A stretch of DNA of 64,000 nucleotides from Zygaena filipendulae (GCA_907165275.2 OU015653.1:9640001-9704000); one strand, 5' to 3'. Shown: positions 20,884 through 33,254, counted from the first letter of the stretch. The notes: generated from the letters alone by a model not told the origin. A program made the numbers and translations.

Positions 20884-23800
20884 CTGAAAATTAAATACAA
20901 TAGATTTTTAAATTAATAAACGGGTACCTACTCTAGATTAGCTATACTTTTAAATAATTTTATTAAATACTAGCGGTGCCCCGCGGTTTCACCCGCGGTA
21001 ATTTTGGAGTTCCCGCGGGAACTGCGGGATAAAAAGTACCCTATGTCCTTCTCTGTACCCCTGATAACGTGCATGCCAAATTTCATCCAAATCGGATCAG
21101 CCGTTTTTGCGTGATTGAGTAACAAACACCTAAACATCCAAACAACCAAATATCCACACTTTCACATTTATAATATTAGTAGGAAGTAGGATTATGTAAC
21201 TAAGCCGGCAGACATTTTCCCGACCTTTTAATAAAAAACTATCCCATATAAAAGAAACGGGTAGGTACAGTTTTCCCAAGTTTTCCTATATTAAATAATA
21301 ACTTTTCCAAATTTTATTTCTTGAAATCTTACTCGTCCGAGTATTACTAACATTTAAAAATAAATTATTCAAATCGGTCCAGCCGTTCTATATTGATGCG
21401 ATTACCAGCGAATATTAGTTACTTATACGAGTATAATAGCAAAAGTTCTGAATAACATTGCCATAATTTTTATGCTGGTTACCTACTGTTACTATAAACA
21501 CTTAGAAAAAAAAATATAACATATTAAATAGTTAATAAATGTACGTAAGTATATGTGATGTTGCATAAAATCTGAAAGTATTTGCTTGGTTTCCACGGCA
21601 CTGTGGGATCAAGTGGATCGGTGTATTGTGAAGTGGATTTTTATTATTAATGAACGCGCCATCTGCCGCCTTACTCTTTACGCTATCGAGTAAGAATCAT
21701 ACTCTTGACGCAATCGCGTTAGGATCAAATCGAATTCGGATCGAAATGAGATCGAAAAGAATCAAATTTTGCTACTTTTGAAGCTTTGAGATCGCGTCTC
21801 TATCGTATTTATCTATCAAATTTCTCGATTTTATTAAATTGTCAACGAAAACAAGTCAATTTTATTGACTTGTCAAACGTCATCTTTTGACATTCACACG
21901 ATTCCAAATACGATGTCAATTTAAACTCAAACCAAAATCGAAATCATATTTAAGAGTAAGGCAGCTAGCTGGTTTTGTAGGTAGGTACGTAGGTACTTAA
22001 ATCAAAACGCCCAAGTATGCAAAGTTAATCAAAAACGAGATTTGGGTACAGGTAAGCGTGTATCTTAATTTAAAAAATGTCTTATATTGTATATTAAGAG
22101 TTTCCCGCGGTTTCACTCGCGTTAATTTTTATGTTCCTGCGGGAATTCCGGGACAAAAAGTATCCTATGTCATTTTCTGTACTTTTGACCAAGTGTATGC
22201 AAAATTTTATCATAATCGGTTGAGTAACTACGGTGTGAAAGCGTCACTAACAAACAAACTCATATTCGCATTTATTATTAGTTAGGAATTAGGATATAAC
22301 CTTCCAAGAAACAGGCGAGGCGTGACGTTGTGTGTGGGTTTGCAGAAGTAGGTAGGTATTTAAATTATTCGATTCACTACCGTGACAATGACATGCTTTT
22401 TATGGTTTATTTTTTATTCGATCACCTGCGCGGAGCTAGGATGCGCAACATGATAAAATTTTATCCAGCCATTTTATCGATTCTCATCGACATAATATAT
22501 CGTTTTGTCTACCAGTGATAACATGGCTGCAAAACATGTTTAACCGAATTTAGTCTTAACTCAATACCTCATTAATGCACTTTTTTGCTTGGACGCCCAC
22601 AAATATTTGTCGTGTCGACAATTTTATCTTTCGTTCGATAAACATATCGTGTTGCGCATTGTAGCTCCGCTGGTCTACCCGCGATTTCACCCACATCAAC
22701 TTTGGAACTCCCGCAGGAATTCTTCATATCAGGTCATTCATGAGAGTGCCCATCTCCTTAACAGACTTAAATTACTCGTGACAAAATAGCTGATTCCCCG
22801 CGATTTCATCCGCTTGGATTTCAATGTTCCCGCAAAAACTCTTATCCTTTATCACACTGGGATACGGTAACTTTCAATTAGTGAAATTATTTTTAGAGAC
22901 AATTCCGTAGTTTCAGAGATCTCTACATCGAAACTTACTCTACCTATATTTATTATTATATTACATAAATTAAATGTAGTATTAGTAAAGAAGTGTAGGT
23001 AGATATTTTACTTCTTTTTTTTAAACAATGGTCTTTTTAAACGACTTCAAAAAGGGTGAGAGTCTCAATTTGACTGTATTTTTTTATGTTTGTTACCTCA
23101 GAACTTTCGACTGAGTAAACCGATTTCGATAATTCTTTTTTATTTGAAAGCTGGTGCTTCCCGTGTGGTCCCATTGTCATAAAATTAATAGGATCTGATG
23201 ATGGGATCCTGGAGAAATCAAGGAAACTCTTCAAATATTATAGGTACACCTATAGCGATTTGGGTATTTTTATAGTAAACTAGCTGTCCCCCGCGATTTC
23301 ATCCGCGGTAATTTCGGAGTTCCCGCGGTAATTCCGGGAAAAAAGTGCTGTAGTTTACGGTGATAAGCAGTTCCCCGCATTAATTCCGGAGTCCCCGCGG
23401 GAATTCCGGGATAAAAACTATCCTATCTTTTAAGTTGGACCATATTATAAATGATTACAAAATTTTATCAAAATTCGTTCAGTAGTTTCGGAGTCCATCG
23501 CGGACACGTGATTTGTATATATTAGATTGTTCATTTTCTTTCGACAATCACCAACTGATGAATTGGAACTGACGATGAAGATTGAAGATCATAGATGGCC
23601 AACAGAACTATACTAAGTACATATTTCACAGTTTGCGATTCGATTACCTACTCTAAAATGTTTGCTAAGCAATTTATGTGTCACAATGCATAATGGTGAA
23701 GTGGAGCTAATGGTGAAGTAGCAGAAGAACTCCTTAACAAATAACGCCATTGCTTCGGAATGATATGCCATTTTTTGTAAAAGGTTATGAGCTTGACGTG

Positions 23801-26800
23801 AGGCTATTGTCACTTAGATGAATTATAAACCAGCTCACTTAAAAGCTAAGAACAAACAGAATTTTAACAAAAAAAATTGAACCAACTTCAAAAAACACAA
23901 AAATGCCCTACACTAAAAAGTTAAAAATAACAAAATACCGTTTGGCGGTTTGGAAGCGGACCCTCATCTAATATATATAAATCATCTAATATATATAAAT
24001 CACGTGTCACGTTGTTTGTCCGCGATGGACTCCGAAACTACTGAGCTGATTTTGATAAAATTTTGCAACCTTTTATAATATGGTCCAACTTAAAAGATAG
24101 GATAATTTTTATCCCGGAATTCCCTCGGGAACTGAAGGACATAGAGTACTTTTTTCCCGCAACCTCCGCGGGAACTCCGAAATTACCGCGGATGAAATCG
24201 CGCGGGACAGCTAGTATAATATACCAAATAACAGACAAGTTTAAACGTCTTGTCTATTCATTGTATAAACTTATATGTTAATTGTTTGTTGTAATTCTCT
24301 ATGTGTTATGTGTATTTGACAATAAAGTTCTTTCAATTTCAATTTAATCTGAAAGACAAAAATTCACGTAATATTATTATTAGTAAGTGTTTCGAAGTCG
24401 GTGCCGAGCCCGCTCGTGTCTGCCCACTTAGGTTGTTTTGATCACGACGGCACACTCACACGCTTGCAGTTATGTGTTGGGAGTAGACTATCTTTCTAGC
24501 TATTACCTATTTGGCACTGACTTCGAAAAGATCAATAGGTAGATTAGGTAGCACATACCAATAATTATAATAATTACCTACGTGCATTTTTGTCTTCCGG
24601 ATTAAATCGGTATTGTGTTATTTTTTGTTAGAAAAATTTCGCGTTTTCTGTCGTTCTTTGTTTAATAATAAAATATTTACAAATCGATTGTATTATTTAT
24701 CTTTATGTAGGTATCTACGTATATCATTGCTTACTATGCAGTATTTACTATCATTTTAGAGACATATTCCATTACGATCCTCTATTAACATTTTATTTTA
24801 TTACTTACACGCTAATACACTGAACACGTTACTATAGGTAGGTACAGGCATAAATACATAATATGGCATATAAACGGTGTGTTCGTACAGATTCTGTTCT
24901 ATCAAGGTCAGTGAACGCTTGATGTTGATATAGACAGTAGGTAACATTTTTTTTTTGCTTCATAACTCAGCAATAAAAAAAGAAACTTACCACAAAAACA
25001 CACTCCGAGAATCCTTCCACCCACCAATGATATGAACTGGTAATTTTTTTTTATATGAGGCTGTGTGTACCGTACAAAAACTTCAAAAGCAATGAAGAAT
25101 TGCAGAGGGAATGTGAAAAATATTGACAGAGCTATGAATAATTTTGCACATATCGCCGGCCTAGAACAGAAAGACAAAAATTTAGCGTTATTTGTATAAT
25201 CCGATCAAGAGGTAAGCGAAACCAAATGTGGGCATCTAAGCAAAAAGGTACCAGTAGTGGGGTATTGAGTTAATACTAGGTAGGTTCAGTATCTAGAATA
25301 GTCAATTTGATAGTAAGGATTGAAAAAATATTCAAAAACTAGCACATTTTTTTTATATCAGACATTTGAAGTTGGAATTCCGAAAAAGGTTGTTTTGAGA
25401 AAAAACATTATAAAAGTTTGTGTGAATAAAACACACTTTTAATTGATTGTCACATAGATTTTTATATGGGTATTATTGTAGAAAGATAAATGAAATTGTA
25501 GAAAATTGAGCATTTATTAATAATAAATTAATAATCAATTAAAATCGCGGATGCTTTTTTTTTCACCCAACTTTACAAAGCTTCTTATATCGCGGAAACT
25601 AAATGCCGCGAACTGGCACCTTTTGTTTGAACGCCCGCAAATGCTCACTATGCTTCATATCGTTTCTTTACCTACTTCGAGCGGTTTTCCATTTTGCCGT
25701 GAAAATCTGTCCTCAGGTAAAGTTACTTGTTGCATAGTAGCTATATTATATTTTTAACGTGGTAATCAACAACAGATGCCACTATAGATGGGCAATAAAC
25801 ACAGTGCTTGGGTTTTAATCCTATAAAAGTCCGCAAACGTCCGGGCGTTTACGGGCTTAAACCAGCTTAAACCTTAGTACCGCGGGGTTATCAAAACCGG
25901 GATAGTTATATCCATCTCTAGATGCCACTATATGACATTGCATATAAATTAATGTCTCAAAACAAATTTTCTCTATAGATTAGCTCATGCATAATTAACT
26001 AATGTATATTAAATTAAGTTTATGTAAAAAAAATTTTCAACTCTGTTATTAATAATGATCAAAATAATATACATTTACACTGTCAATAGTTAGTAAAAGG
26101 CTAATATGCCTGTTGTAAATTTTTATTTCAAGACAATAATATGTCTCAGGTTAATAAAGGCTCTCACTAGGCTGTATTAATTGTAAAATTATGTTATATA
26201 ATAGTAAAATATTTTCTAGTAAATTTAAATACAATTTATTTCCAAATCGTTAGAGCCGTAGCGGGGTACTACAAAAATTGCTAGCTTTTTAACTAGATTA
26301 TAGAAATTCATAAGTACCGTAATGAACATAAAGATAAGGCTGTAAAGACAGTCTATAATATCTTTCATACAGTGGTTGATAAGTAAATCTACTACGTTTT
26401 TCAATTTTTATCTCTTGCAAAGTGGAGCTATTCGTTCGTCTTTAGTTTTCATTTTCATGCCACTCTAAGTCTCTATCAATACCTATTTATATTTTTTTAA
26501 AACATGTTAATTTGAAAATGAATGTTATAAAGCTAAGACAAACTTTGTTCATTCTTACCAATCATCCGTTGGCAAATTGAGAGTTATTGACCCTTGCAGA
26601 ACTTCGCCATATCTCAAATAGCCGAAAAGACCCAGAGTGCTGTATAGAAACACTATAATCACCATGGCTACTACTAGGACACCAGGGAAGCCGAGGAAGT
26701 TCTTAGGTTTTTTCATTTCGTTTTCTACAGGCATCACAACCCCGACACCCTCCATTGCAAAAATTACAGTTCTGTAAACAATATTAGGTAACCTTTATTG

Positions 26801-29800
26801 TACCTACTTATGGTATTGCATACTTATGTACTCAATTTATCCTTAAATTATATACTCTATTCTGTGTGGTTTTATCTGCGATAATTTTTCAAGACTCTTC
26901 TACCTTGCTTAAAAACTCTCATCTCATCTTACATTATAAACTCTCACTCTCTAGACAAGGTACGAATGTACTGCTGTTTCTTAAAAACGAGTTTTACAAG
27001 TTTTTTTTTTTAAATATTCGTTTTGTTGTTTCTACGTGCCCTGCTGTTCAAACGACAGTACATATGTGAGGACAACTGGACGATTCACCTGCCGAACCCG
27101 TACTCTCTCCTGTGTAAGAGTGGGCTATTTTATTGTTTTTGTACAAGACTGTACTGCAGTTTATCTATCTATCTTCTATCTATTCTTCTTATATCGTCTA
27201 TATCTTCTATTCACACTAATATTATAATTATTATTTGTATGTTTAGATAATAAGGTACTCTCTGGAACTATGGAACCGATTGTGGGAATTCTTTCAGTAA
27301 TACAAAACTACAGTATCCCTGAGTATCATGGAATACTTTTATCACGGAGTTCCCACGGAAATAACGAAATTCATGCTGGTGAACATCTATTTGATAACCT
27401 TGAACTGCTGAACCGATTTTTAAAATTTTTTCAGGTATAGGAAGTCACACTATCCGTGATAGTCATTAGTCATTCGTCGCCATTGAAAGGGTCAAAAATT
27501 CACGCGGGTGACACCGCGGGCATCAGTTGGTAGTTAATAAACTTTAGACAAATCTGATTTGAACGCGGCTAACACCGAGAAAAACCAGCTAGTATATTGT
27601 AAAACAAATATATCTAGGTACTTATTATACAAGGTACTTACGAAACAAACGCTGGAAATCGTGCGGCGTCACCAGCAACTTTCTTTCCTTCGATAGATAA
27701 GTCATCTTTGAATACATAGTACAAGCATATCAGATAAGTTGCGAAAAGCAACAAATTGGCCAATAACGAGAATATTGCCAACCATTTCAAATATTTTATT
27801 TGACATAGCAAACACAAAGGCAATAGTAGAATGAGACAATAGTATTCAACCGGCAAAATATAGGATGGTATGTATCGGTCGACAAGCTGTAAAATTAAAA
27901 CAAATAAAATTAGATAATAGTAGAATCACGCATTGTTTTGCTTTTGTTTGATTTTTTCATTGGGACATAGGTATGTATTATCTGAAATATCGTAATTTTC
28001 AACCAATAGTCATCAGTTTCAAGATCATAAGTCATTCATTTTGATAAGAAGTGACAGTAATTATAGTCAGCAAACGTAAACACATCCTAACATGGATTTC
28101 AGGTGTTGATGCCGGAAACCCATTAAGTGCTTGTGGATATATATATTTTCAGTTAGAGGTGATACCTACTAGCGAGTCAGACTGCTATGTTTTTCTACAT
28201 CAACAGCTCAATCGCATGGCATATACCTATAATCCGATGCCTGCTCCAAAGGCATAATACACCATTAAAGACATGGATTTATCCTATAGTATAATGCCTT
28301 CCAAATGTTCAAAGGACGATGAAAATAATTGATTAAATCAAAACTAGAAATTAAGTTGCATAAGCTTAGTACTGTAGAGGTTGAACCCTTGTAGAGTCAA
28401 TCTCCTTGTATATATAAATTTAATTAATGAATTTTCCAAATTCTGCAATAATACGTTACATCACAGATTAGTGCTAGACCTAATTGTAATGAACATAAAA
28501 TATATTTAAATAACACAGGCTGTAACGCCAAATAGAACTTTTTAACAATGTAATTCAAAAGCTTTTGGACCTAGAGTAAACCTCCTGGTATAATATAATA
28601 AATCTTGGTAATGCATGGTTTCCCTGTAAAATAAATATATTTTAGTTAAAGCTGAATGATACGTGTCAAACTTTCATGATAATCTCGATAATGTTGATAC
28701 AAATTACGCTAATTTCAGTAAATTGGAACTTGTTAGCTATACCTACAAGGTGTGAGGTTAAACAAATGGACACATTGAAGCCCTCGATAGTTCGAGCTTA
28801 CATTGTCTATAAAAATTAATCCCTATTTCCCTTGGTAACGGTATCAGGCGTGAACGGCTGGATCGATCACCATTAAATTTTGCATACACGTTGTCAGGGG
28901 TATAGAGGACATAGCCCATTTATCCCGGAATTACCACGGGAACTCCGAAATTACCGCGGGTGAAACCGCGAGGGACAGCTATAGTAACTTAAATAAAATA
29001 AAACACTAATAAAATATCACAGAGAAAACCTTAAATTGAAATGTGGTTTTATACGAGTTAGTGTCCTTCACATTTATTTTGTACTAGCTGTGCCCCGCGG
29101 TTTCACGCGCATGATTCGTTTTTATATGACAAATTTTTCCCAAATATACCTATTCGGTTTGAATGAAACGAAGCCTTTAATTATGTAGCTCCAGGTTAAC
29201 CTTAATCTACCTGTGAAATTCGTATAAAAATCCGTTCAGTAGATTCAGATAGAACAGACAGACAGACAAAAAAGAATTTTGAAAACTATTTTTTTGTGGC
29301 TGGTTACTCTTTTTTTATCGCTCCCTGTCATATTTTGTTAAAAAATTCAATGTACAGAATCGCGGATTCTACCCTTTTCTTACCTATAAAGTAGTATAGA
29401 TTTGTCGACGTCAGCGGGAATAAAATATAGGAGCATTATACCATAGGGAAGTATGGTCCGTCAGAAATATGCACGCTCTGTTCTCGGAAATATACTTTAA
29501 TATACATATAATATAATATGTATATTATACATATAATATAATATGTATATTATTGAAGAGAATCGAATGTAAAGGAATACAGTATTCAATTCTTTCAGTA
29601 TTAATATAATATCCTTTTCCTTGGTAAGGTGTGAAAATAGTTCAAAATATGCTAAACATAATATGAATAACGGATTATTGTATTTAAAACCCCGTTCGAA
29701 GTGTGTTTATCGCGATATAAAAATTTTATACTAAAATATTCAAATGTTTTGAATGGAAAATTTTGTGGTTCTTTTGAAATGATGAATCCTAAATAGTTGC

Positions 29801-31253
29801 AAAAAAAAAACCTGATAAACATGTTGATTTGTTGATAGATCTGTAAGTTTTGTCTGTTTATCTATCGGCACATCACGCAAAAACAAGAAAACAGAATTAA
29901 GCGGGTCTTTTACACATAAAATGTAGTTCCTTCTCTTAGTCCAACTTAATATTTTTGTTTTGTTTCATAGCAGTTTGTTCAATGATATATAGGAATAAGA
30001 AGTTTCACGATTTGAAACATTAGCAACTTTCAAATACCTACTATGCAGGCGGAGCCACAGTCAAAAGGTAGATTATTCATTAATATTTAATAATTATTTA
30101 TATTTATATACACAAAGTTATTATTATTATTATTTATTCATTGAGAGACCACTCTTGTAGCACAGGTATCTACTTACAACGGAAAGTTTTTATGGTGTCA
30201 GCAAAATATATAATTATGTACTGTAGCATCCTTTGTCAAAACTCAAATCCAAACAAAAATTATTATTTATTTTAGTATGGTATAGTTTATAGTTAATACC
30301 AGTTTTACTATGGTAGTTTTGGTGTGGGTACCTACTGGGTAGGTACATATGAAGTAGGCACCATGTGACAATTAAATGAATTCCTGACTTGCGAAAGTAT
30401 GGTCTTACATAGTTATACATTATCTGTGGCAAGGTGTTGCCGCGCATGATTTAACTTCATGCAGTATAGACTAATTAGTAATAACCCGAATAACGTCTGT
30501 GTAGATAAACATACCTGTTTAACGGAGTCCGATATTAGCACGACGTATATACAGCAAACTCCGAGATATGTTGATACCAGAGCAAATTCAGCGAATAAAC
30601 TTCAAACAGAAAATAATATCGTTAGTCCTTACGAAGAAACGACTCATTTTATTTTTTGTTGATATTTATTCATTTTAATTCTTTATTTGTAATACGAACC
30701 TTGCGGAGTTTGCGAAAGATTTAAGAGCTTTGGGTCCATGTGTGAATGCGGATTTGCAGGTTTCAGCATAATTTAGTGAAGGTCTTTTGTCAAGTATACA
30801 ACAACCACGTGAAGTTTTTACCTGTTTGGTTCAGTAAGGTGCAATAAAATAAGTAATTCAGCATTAGTAGGTCAAAGGGTAGGCTCTATGTTGTATACAT
30901 ATATGTATGTTGTTGTCTTCGCTTACCAGTATTTGAATACAATGTCCACAAATAAAGCCGATAACGATGGTCGAAATCAGACCCACACCCCATCCGGAAT
31001 TTGAAAATGCCAATGGTCCTGCCAACAGTCCTGAACCCAAAGACGATTTGATAAGATTCGCCGCTGATCTTACGTCTCTAAAATAAGTTTGATATTATAA
31101 AATTGATAAGTGTAGAGTGTCAGAATTACTACGATTCTTTATTAGGAAATAGGTACCTACTTAAAATAACACTTACGAATTTGGTTTCTCTACCTGACGA
31201 TGTTCAAAGGGATTATATTCCTTTTTCTCTGCATCCTTTTCGTTTAACTCCAT
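20633..31253 (-). CDS. SLC36-type proton-coupled amino-acid transporter (pathetic-like)
   Basis: Eight exons (31177-31253, 30927-31077, 30700-30821, 30515-30599, 27642-27886, 26559-26771, 24991-25160, 20633-20883) join in consistent phases to an uninterrupted 437-residue protein. The short acidic N-terminus is followed by the family signature RSAANLIKSSLGSGLLAGPL in the first membrane helix, then about ten further hydrophobic segments. Other matches to the family are GVCCIYVVLISDSVKQ, FAMEGVGVVMPVENEMK, LFGYLRYGEVLQGSITLNLP, and FPLQFFIAFEVFVRY. SLC36/PAT proteins co-transport small amino acids with protons at the plasma or lysosomal membrane, and fly pathetic affects growth signalling. The substrate here is inferred only. 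The gene is single-copy and lies between the two yellow duplicates. Introns of 100 bases to about 4 kb hold Helitrons, R1 and other repeats. Confidence 0.92.
20970..21191 (-). mobile_element. Non-autonomous Helitron in SLC36 intron 7
   Basis: In reverse orientation it runs from CTAG (20970) with the hairpin ctagcggtgccccgcggttt to tataatattagtaggaagta and GA before T. It is flanked by A and T. Confidence 0.8.
21588..21652 (+). repeat. SINE 3' fragment
   Basis: The phrase gtttccacggcactgtggga followed by tcaagtggatcggtg and a tttattattaat tail matches the 3' end of the SINE at 50945-51210. Confidence 0.6.
21660..21975. mobile_element. MITE in SLC36 intron 7
   Basis: The ends ctgccgccttactcttta and, reversed, ctgccttactcttaa form inverted repeats. 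The interior has several gatcgaaat-type words. No coding. Confidence 0.6.
22085..22860. repeat. Decayed Helitron fragments
   Basis: Three traces (gtttcccgcggtttcactcg, cccgcgatttcacccacatc, ccccgcgatttcatccgctt) with truncated bodies. None has both ends. No gene is seen across the stretch. Confidence 0.5.
23038..23600 (+). repeat. R1 repeat split by a Helitron
   Basis: R1 runs from the lead-in cgacttcaaaaagggtgaga through ggatcctggagaaatcaagg to atagtaaa (23279) and resumes at tgttcattttctttcgacaa (23527). The intact family reads atagtaaatcgttcatttgc across this point. Confidence 0.8.
23280..23526 (-). mobile_element. Non-autonomous Helitron inserted in R1
   Basis: In reverse orientation CTAG begins at 23280 and the 5' TC (as GA) ends at 23526. 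The host bases are A and T. Because R1 copies elsewhere give the empty site, the ends are exact: 247 bases, with no target duplication. Confidence 0.88.
23855..24640. repeat. R1 palindrome arms flanking a Helitron
   Basis: The left arm (about 23855-23945, aacaaaaaaaattgaaccaa and aaaataccg) and right arm (about 24350-24640, cgtaatattattattagtaa and ggattaaatcggtattgtgt) are inverted. A Helitron and about 130 bases of other DNA lie between them. Confidence 0.6.
23994..24214 (+). mobile_element. Non-autonomous Helitron
   Basis: Starts TCTAATATATATAAATCACG after A and ends gaaatcgcgcgggacagctag before T. It is the inverted sister of the copy at 23280-23526, sharing gcgatggactccgaaactac on the opposite strand. 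Confidence 0.8.
24991..25160 (-). CDS. SLC36-like exon 7
   Basis: Codes residues 298-354 (WPAICAKLFIALSIFFTFPL ... GRILGVCFC), with two hydrophobic segments. The acceptor is ttctgttctag and the donor gtaagt. Confidence 0.9.
25220..25560. repeat. Dispersed repeat shared with 43500-43822
   Basis: Direct match through aaaaaggtaccagtagtggg, gatagtaaggattgaaaaaa, actagcacatttttttt, and aatcaattaaaatcgcgga. It lies in SLC36 intron 6. The other copy is in yellow copy B intron 1. The family is unknown and non-coding. Confidence 0.8.
25561..26550. other. SLC36 intron 6 remainder
   Basis: AT-rich, with no recognised element apart from a poorly preserved stretch of alternating cgtccgggcgtttacggg near 25830. 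No coding signal. Confidence 0.5.
26559..26771 (-). CDS. SLC36-like exon 6
   Basis: Codes residues 227-297, with FAMEGVGVVMPVENEMKKP and GYLRYGEVLQGSITLNLP, among the best-conserved parts of the family. The acceptor is tgtttacag and the donor gtaaga. Confidence 0.92.
27240..27592 (+). repeat. Decayed Helitron fragments in SLC36 intron 5
   Basis: Contains remnants of the shared phrases (ctggaactatggaaccgatt, gtgacaccgcgggcatcagt) and a terminal accagctag before T at 27591. The body is highly diverged. Confidence 0.45.
27642..27886 (-). CDS. SLC36-like exon 5
   Basis: Codes residues 146-226 (LVDRYIPSYILPVEYYCLIL ... GDAARFPAFV), with two membrane helices. The acceptor is attttacag and the donor gtaagt. 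The preceding intron is about 2.6 kb. Confidence 0.9.
27890..28800. other. SLC36 intron 4, no gene seen
   Basis: Unique-looking AT-rich DNA. A 68-codon open frame near 28051 lacks homology to any family I know. Confidence 0.5.
28806..28979 (+). mobile_element. Non-autonomous Helitron, 3' end decayed
   Basis: Begins near TCTATAAAAATTAATCCC and carries gtcaggggtatagaggacat. It ends gaaaccgcgagggacagcta with CTAT in place of CTAG. Confidence 0.6.
29084..29400 (-). mobile_element. Non-autonomous Helitron in SLC36 intron 4
   Basis: In reverse orientation it runs from CTAG with the hairpin ctagctgtgccccgcggttt to ataaagtagtataga. It is flanked by A (29083) and T (29401). It shares the gacagacagacaaaaaagaa block with the copy at 16041. 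Confidence 0.8.
29401..30450. other. SLC36 intron 4 remainder
   Basis: AT-rich. It holds a self-complementary AT run at about 29498-29555 (tatacatataatataatatg repeated) and no coding signal. Confidence 0.5.
30515..30599 (-). CDS. SLC36-like exon 4
   Basis: Codes residues 117-145 (LFAEFALVSTYLGVCCIYVV...SVKQ), a membrane helix. The acceptor is tttgaag and the donor gtatgt. It is 85 bases long and fits the flanking phases exactly. Confidence 0.85.
30700..30821 (-). CDS. SLC36-like exon 3
   Basis: Codes residues 77-116: VKTSRGCCILDKRPSLNYAE followed by TCKSAFTHGPKALKSFANSA. This is the cytoplasmic loop of the family. The acceptor is ccaaacag and the donor gttcgt, an ordinary GT with a weaker context. 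It is too short to stand out as an ORF and was found by the phase match. Confidence 0.85.
30927..31077 (-). CDS. SLC36-like exon 2
   Basis: Codes residues 26-76, from SDVRSAANLIKSSLGSGLLA to GHCIQIL, covering membrane helices 1 and 2. The acceptor is ttattttag and the donor gtaagc. Confidence 0.9.
31177..31253 (-). CDS. SLC36-like exon 1
   Basis: ATG at 31251-31253. It codes 25 charged residues (MELNEKDAEKKEYNPFEHRQ...) plus two bases. The donor is attc|gtaagt. Confidence 0.85.
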
Positions 31254-31967
31254 GATTTAATTGAATAACTTAAATGTATCATAAAAGTAGATAATTAGTA
31301 TTTACCACAGTATTTTTATACTCTTCTATAAAATATAATTATCTCACATTCACTCAGTTATGACCAGATTCAAAATAAAGATGTACCTAATTTTAATATA
31401 TTACCACGTTTGAATATTCAGGTGAATACGAGTCTACCGTGAAATCACTTTGTAATGAAATGACACATGTGATTCTAATTTGAAATGTATCTTTGTCATT
31501 CCCTCCTTGTCAGCACAGGTATTTTACCGTATAGATAAACCACTTTACAAAATAACTCGTGCGTTATTATTTAACGAAGCAAAGCGTTTATTAGAAGGGA
31601 AGTTAATACGAGATTTTCATCAAGCGACGTGTTGTCGTTTGTAATAATAAACAGGTAATGAGACGCTAGATTCACGTCGAAGGATGCGAAACCGCTTGTG
31701 GCAAGTTTTTTAATGATAATCGACAGATTGATTGACTAAACTATTATGTTAATCAGTTTTTGAATGGTGGAATGCCTTGATTTAATTTTTGGGTAGTTTT
31801 CCTACTTCTCTGATCTTCCTATCTAGTTATTTCAAATTCGAAAAAGAATATTGTTGTCTTTGTAATTTTTATACTTTTTTCGACACCGTGAGTAAGTTGA
31901 CACGTACGCAACGTCGCATTACTACCATTCAAATGTTAGATTTAAGTTTTTCAGTTTTATGTCTGTA

Positions 31968-32186
31968 CTAGTTGTGCCCCGCGGTTTCACCCGCGTTAAT
32001 TTCAGAGTTTCCGCGGGAATTCCGGGATAAAAAGTACCCTATGTGTTAATGTGATGTATAAGCTATATTATTGTAAAGTTTCATTTAAATCCATCCAGTA
32101 GTTTTTGCGTGAAAGAATAACAAACATCCATCCATTCATCCAGCCATACATACTTACAAACTTTTGCGTTTATAATATTAGTAGGA
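31968..32186 (-). mobile_element. Non-autonomous Helitron
   Basis: In reverse orientation it runs from CTAG at 31968 (ctagttgtgccccgcggttt) to tataatattagtagga. It is flanked by A and T, 219 bases. It is nearly identical in layout to the copies at 58958 and 60674. Confidence 0.85.
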
Positions 32187-32439
32187 TATTATTAAGAGAG
32201 AAGGCGTATTATATACTGCGTGTAGGGTATGTATTGAAGGAGGGTGTTCAGTATTCAATGCTCGTCTCAAATATCTAAATAATTTATTATTAGCTGGTTT
32301 AGTTTATTTTTTTAGTCAAATTATTAATTTATGAAGTAATTATTTAAACATATTTGCTTAAAGTTTAGGTACTGTTTAATTCATGAAAATAGAGTGCGCA
32401 AGATTTTGAAGCATTGACGGATCATACTCTAAGCATCCT

Positions 32440-32875
32440 CCTTCTTTATTTTCAACCGACTTCCAAAAAGGAGGAGGTTCTGCATTCGGCTGTGTTTTTT
32501 TTTTTGCATGTTCAAACTCGAAAACGGTTGGACCGATTTGGAAAATTCTTTTTTTGTTTGAAATTGGTATACTTCCAAGTTGGTCCCATTGCCATCAAAT
32601 CAGGATCTGATGATGGGATCTTAGAGAAATCGAGGGAACTTTTCAAAGATTACAGGCACACCTTTAGCGATTTGGGTATTTTTTATAGTAAATCGTCCAT
32701 TTGCTTTCGGAAAGCAAAATTTGAAGACGTGGAACTGATGATGAAGACCATAGATGGTCATCGGAACTAGGTACTCAATAATACGTATTTCATGGGTTCC
32801 GATTCGTTAACTTTAATATGGTTTATAAATAATTTATGCTCGTCACAACGCATACGGTGAAGTGGAACGTATTAT
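32440..32875 (+). repeat. R1 dispersed repeat, best-preserved copy
   Basis: Runs from the lead-in accgacttccaaaaaggagg through an open frame (32414-32770) coding IKSGSDDGILEKSRELFKDY, RHTFSDLGIFYSKSS, KAKFEDVELMMKTIDGHRN. It then carries gattcgttaactttaatatg and the R1 tail start. Confidence 0.75.
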
Positions 32876-33160
32876 TGAGTACTTCTGATTACCATCTGTG
32901 GTCTTCATCATCAGTTCTACTTCCGAAAGCAAATGAACTATTTACTTAAAAAAAACTTTAATCGCTACAGATGTGCTTAAAATATTTGAAGAGTTCCCTC
33001 AATTTCTCTAAGGTTCCATCATCAGATCCTGACTTAATGACATAGGTATTGAACAAAAAAGAATTTTCCAAATCGGTCCAATCGTCTTCGAGTAATCGGT
33101 GAACATACATCAAAAAAACAAACATACAGCCGAACACAAAACCTTCGGAAGTCGGTAAAA
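32876..33160 (-). repeat. R1 dispersed repeat copy, inverted neighbour
   Basis: Head-to-head with 32440-32875. It contains the reverse blocks accatctgtggtcttcatca, gttccctcaatttctctaag, and ccaaatcggtccaatcgtct, ending at the lead-in. It is shorter and lacks part of the module. Confidence 0.7.
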
Positions 33161-33254
33161 ACCATTCCACGGCACGGTTTTATATGCACTTCAAAAACAT
33201 GTGCCTAAGGTTTTTCGATCTCTAGCTTTATTTCAGATAATAGTTCGAAAACAA

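Noticed and set aside
28051..28257. 68-codon plus-strand frame in SLC36 intron 4
   Set aside because: No homology, no start or splice support, and antisense to the host gene.
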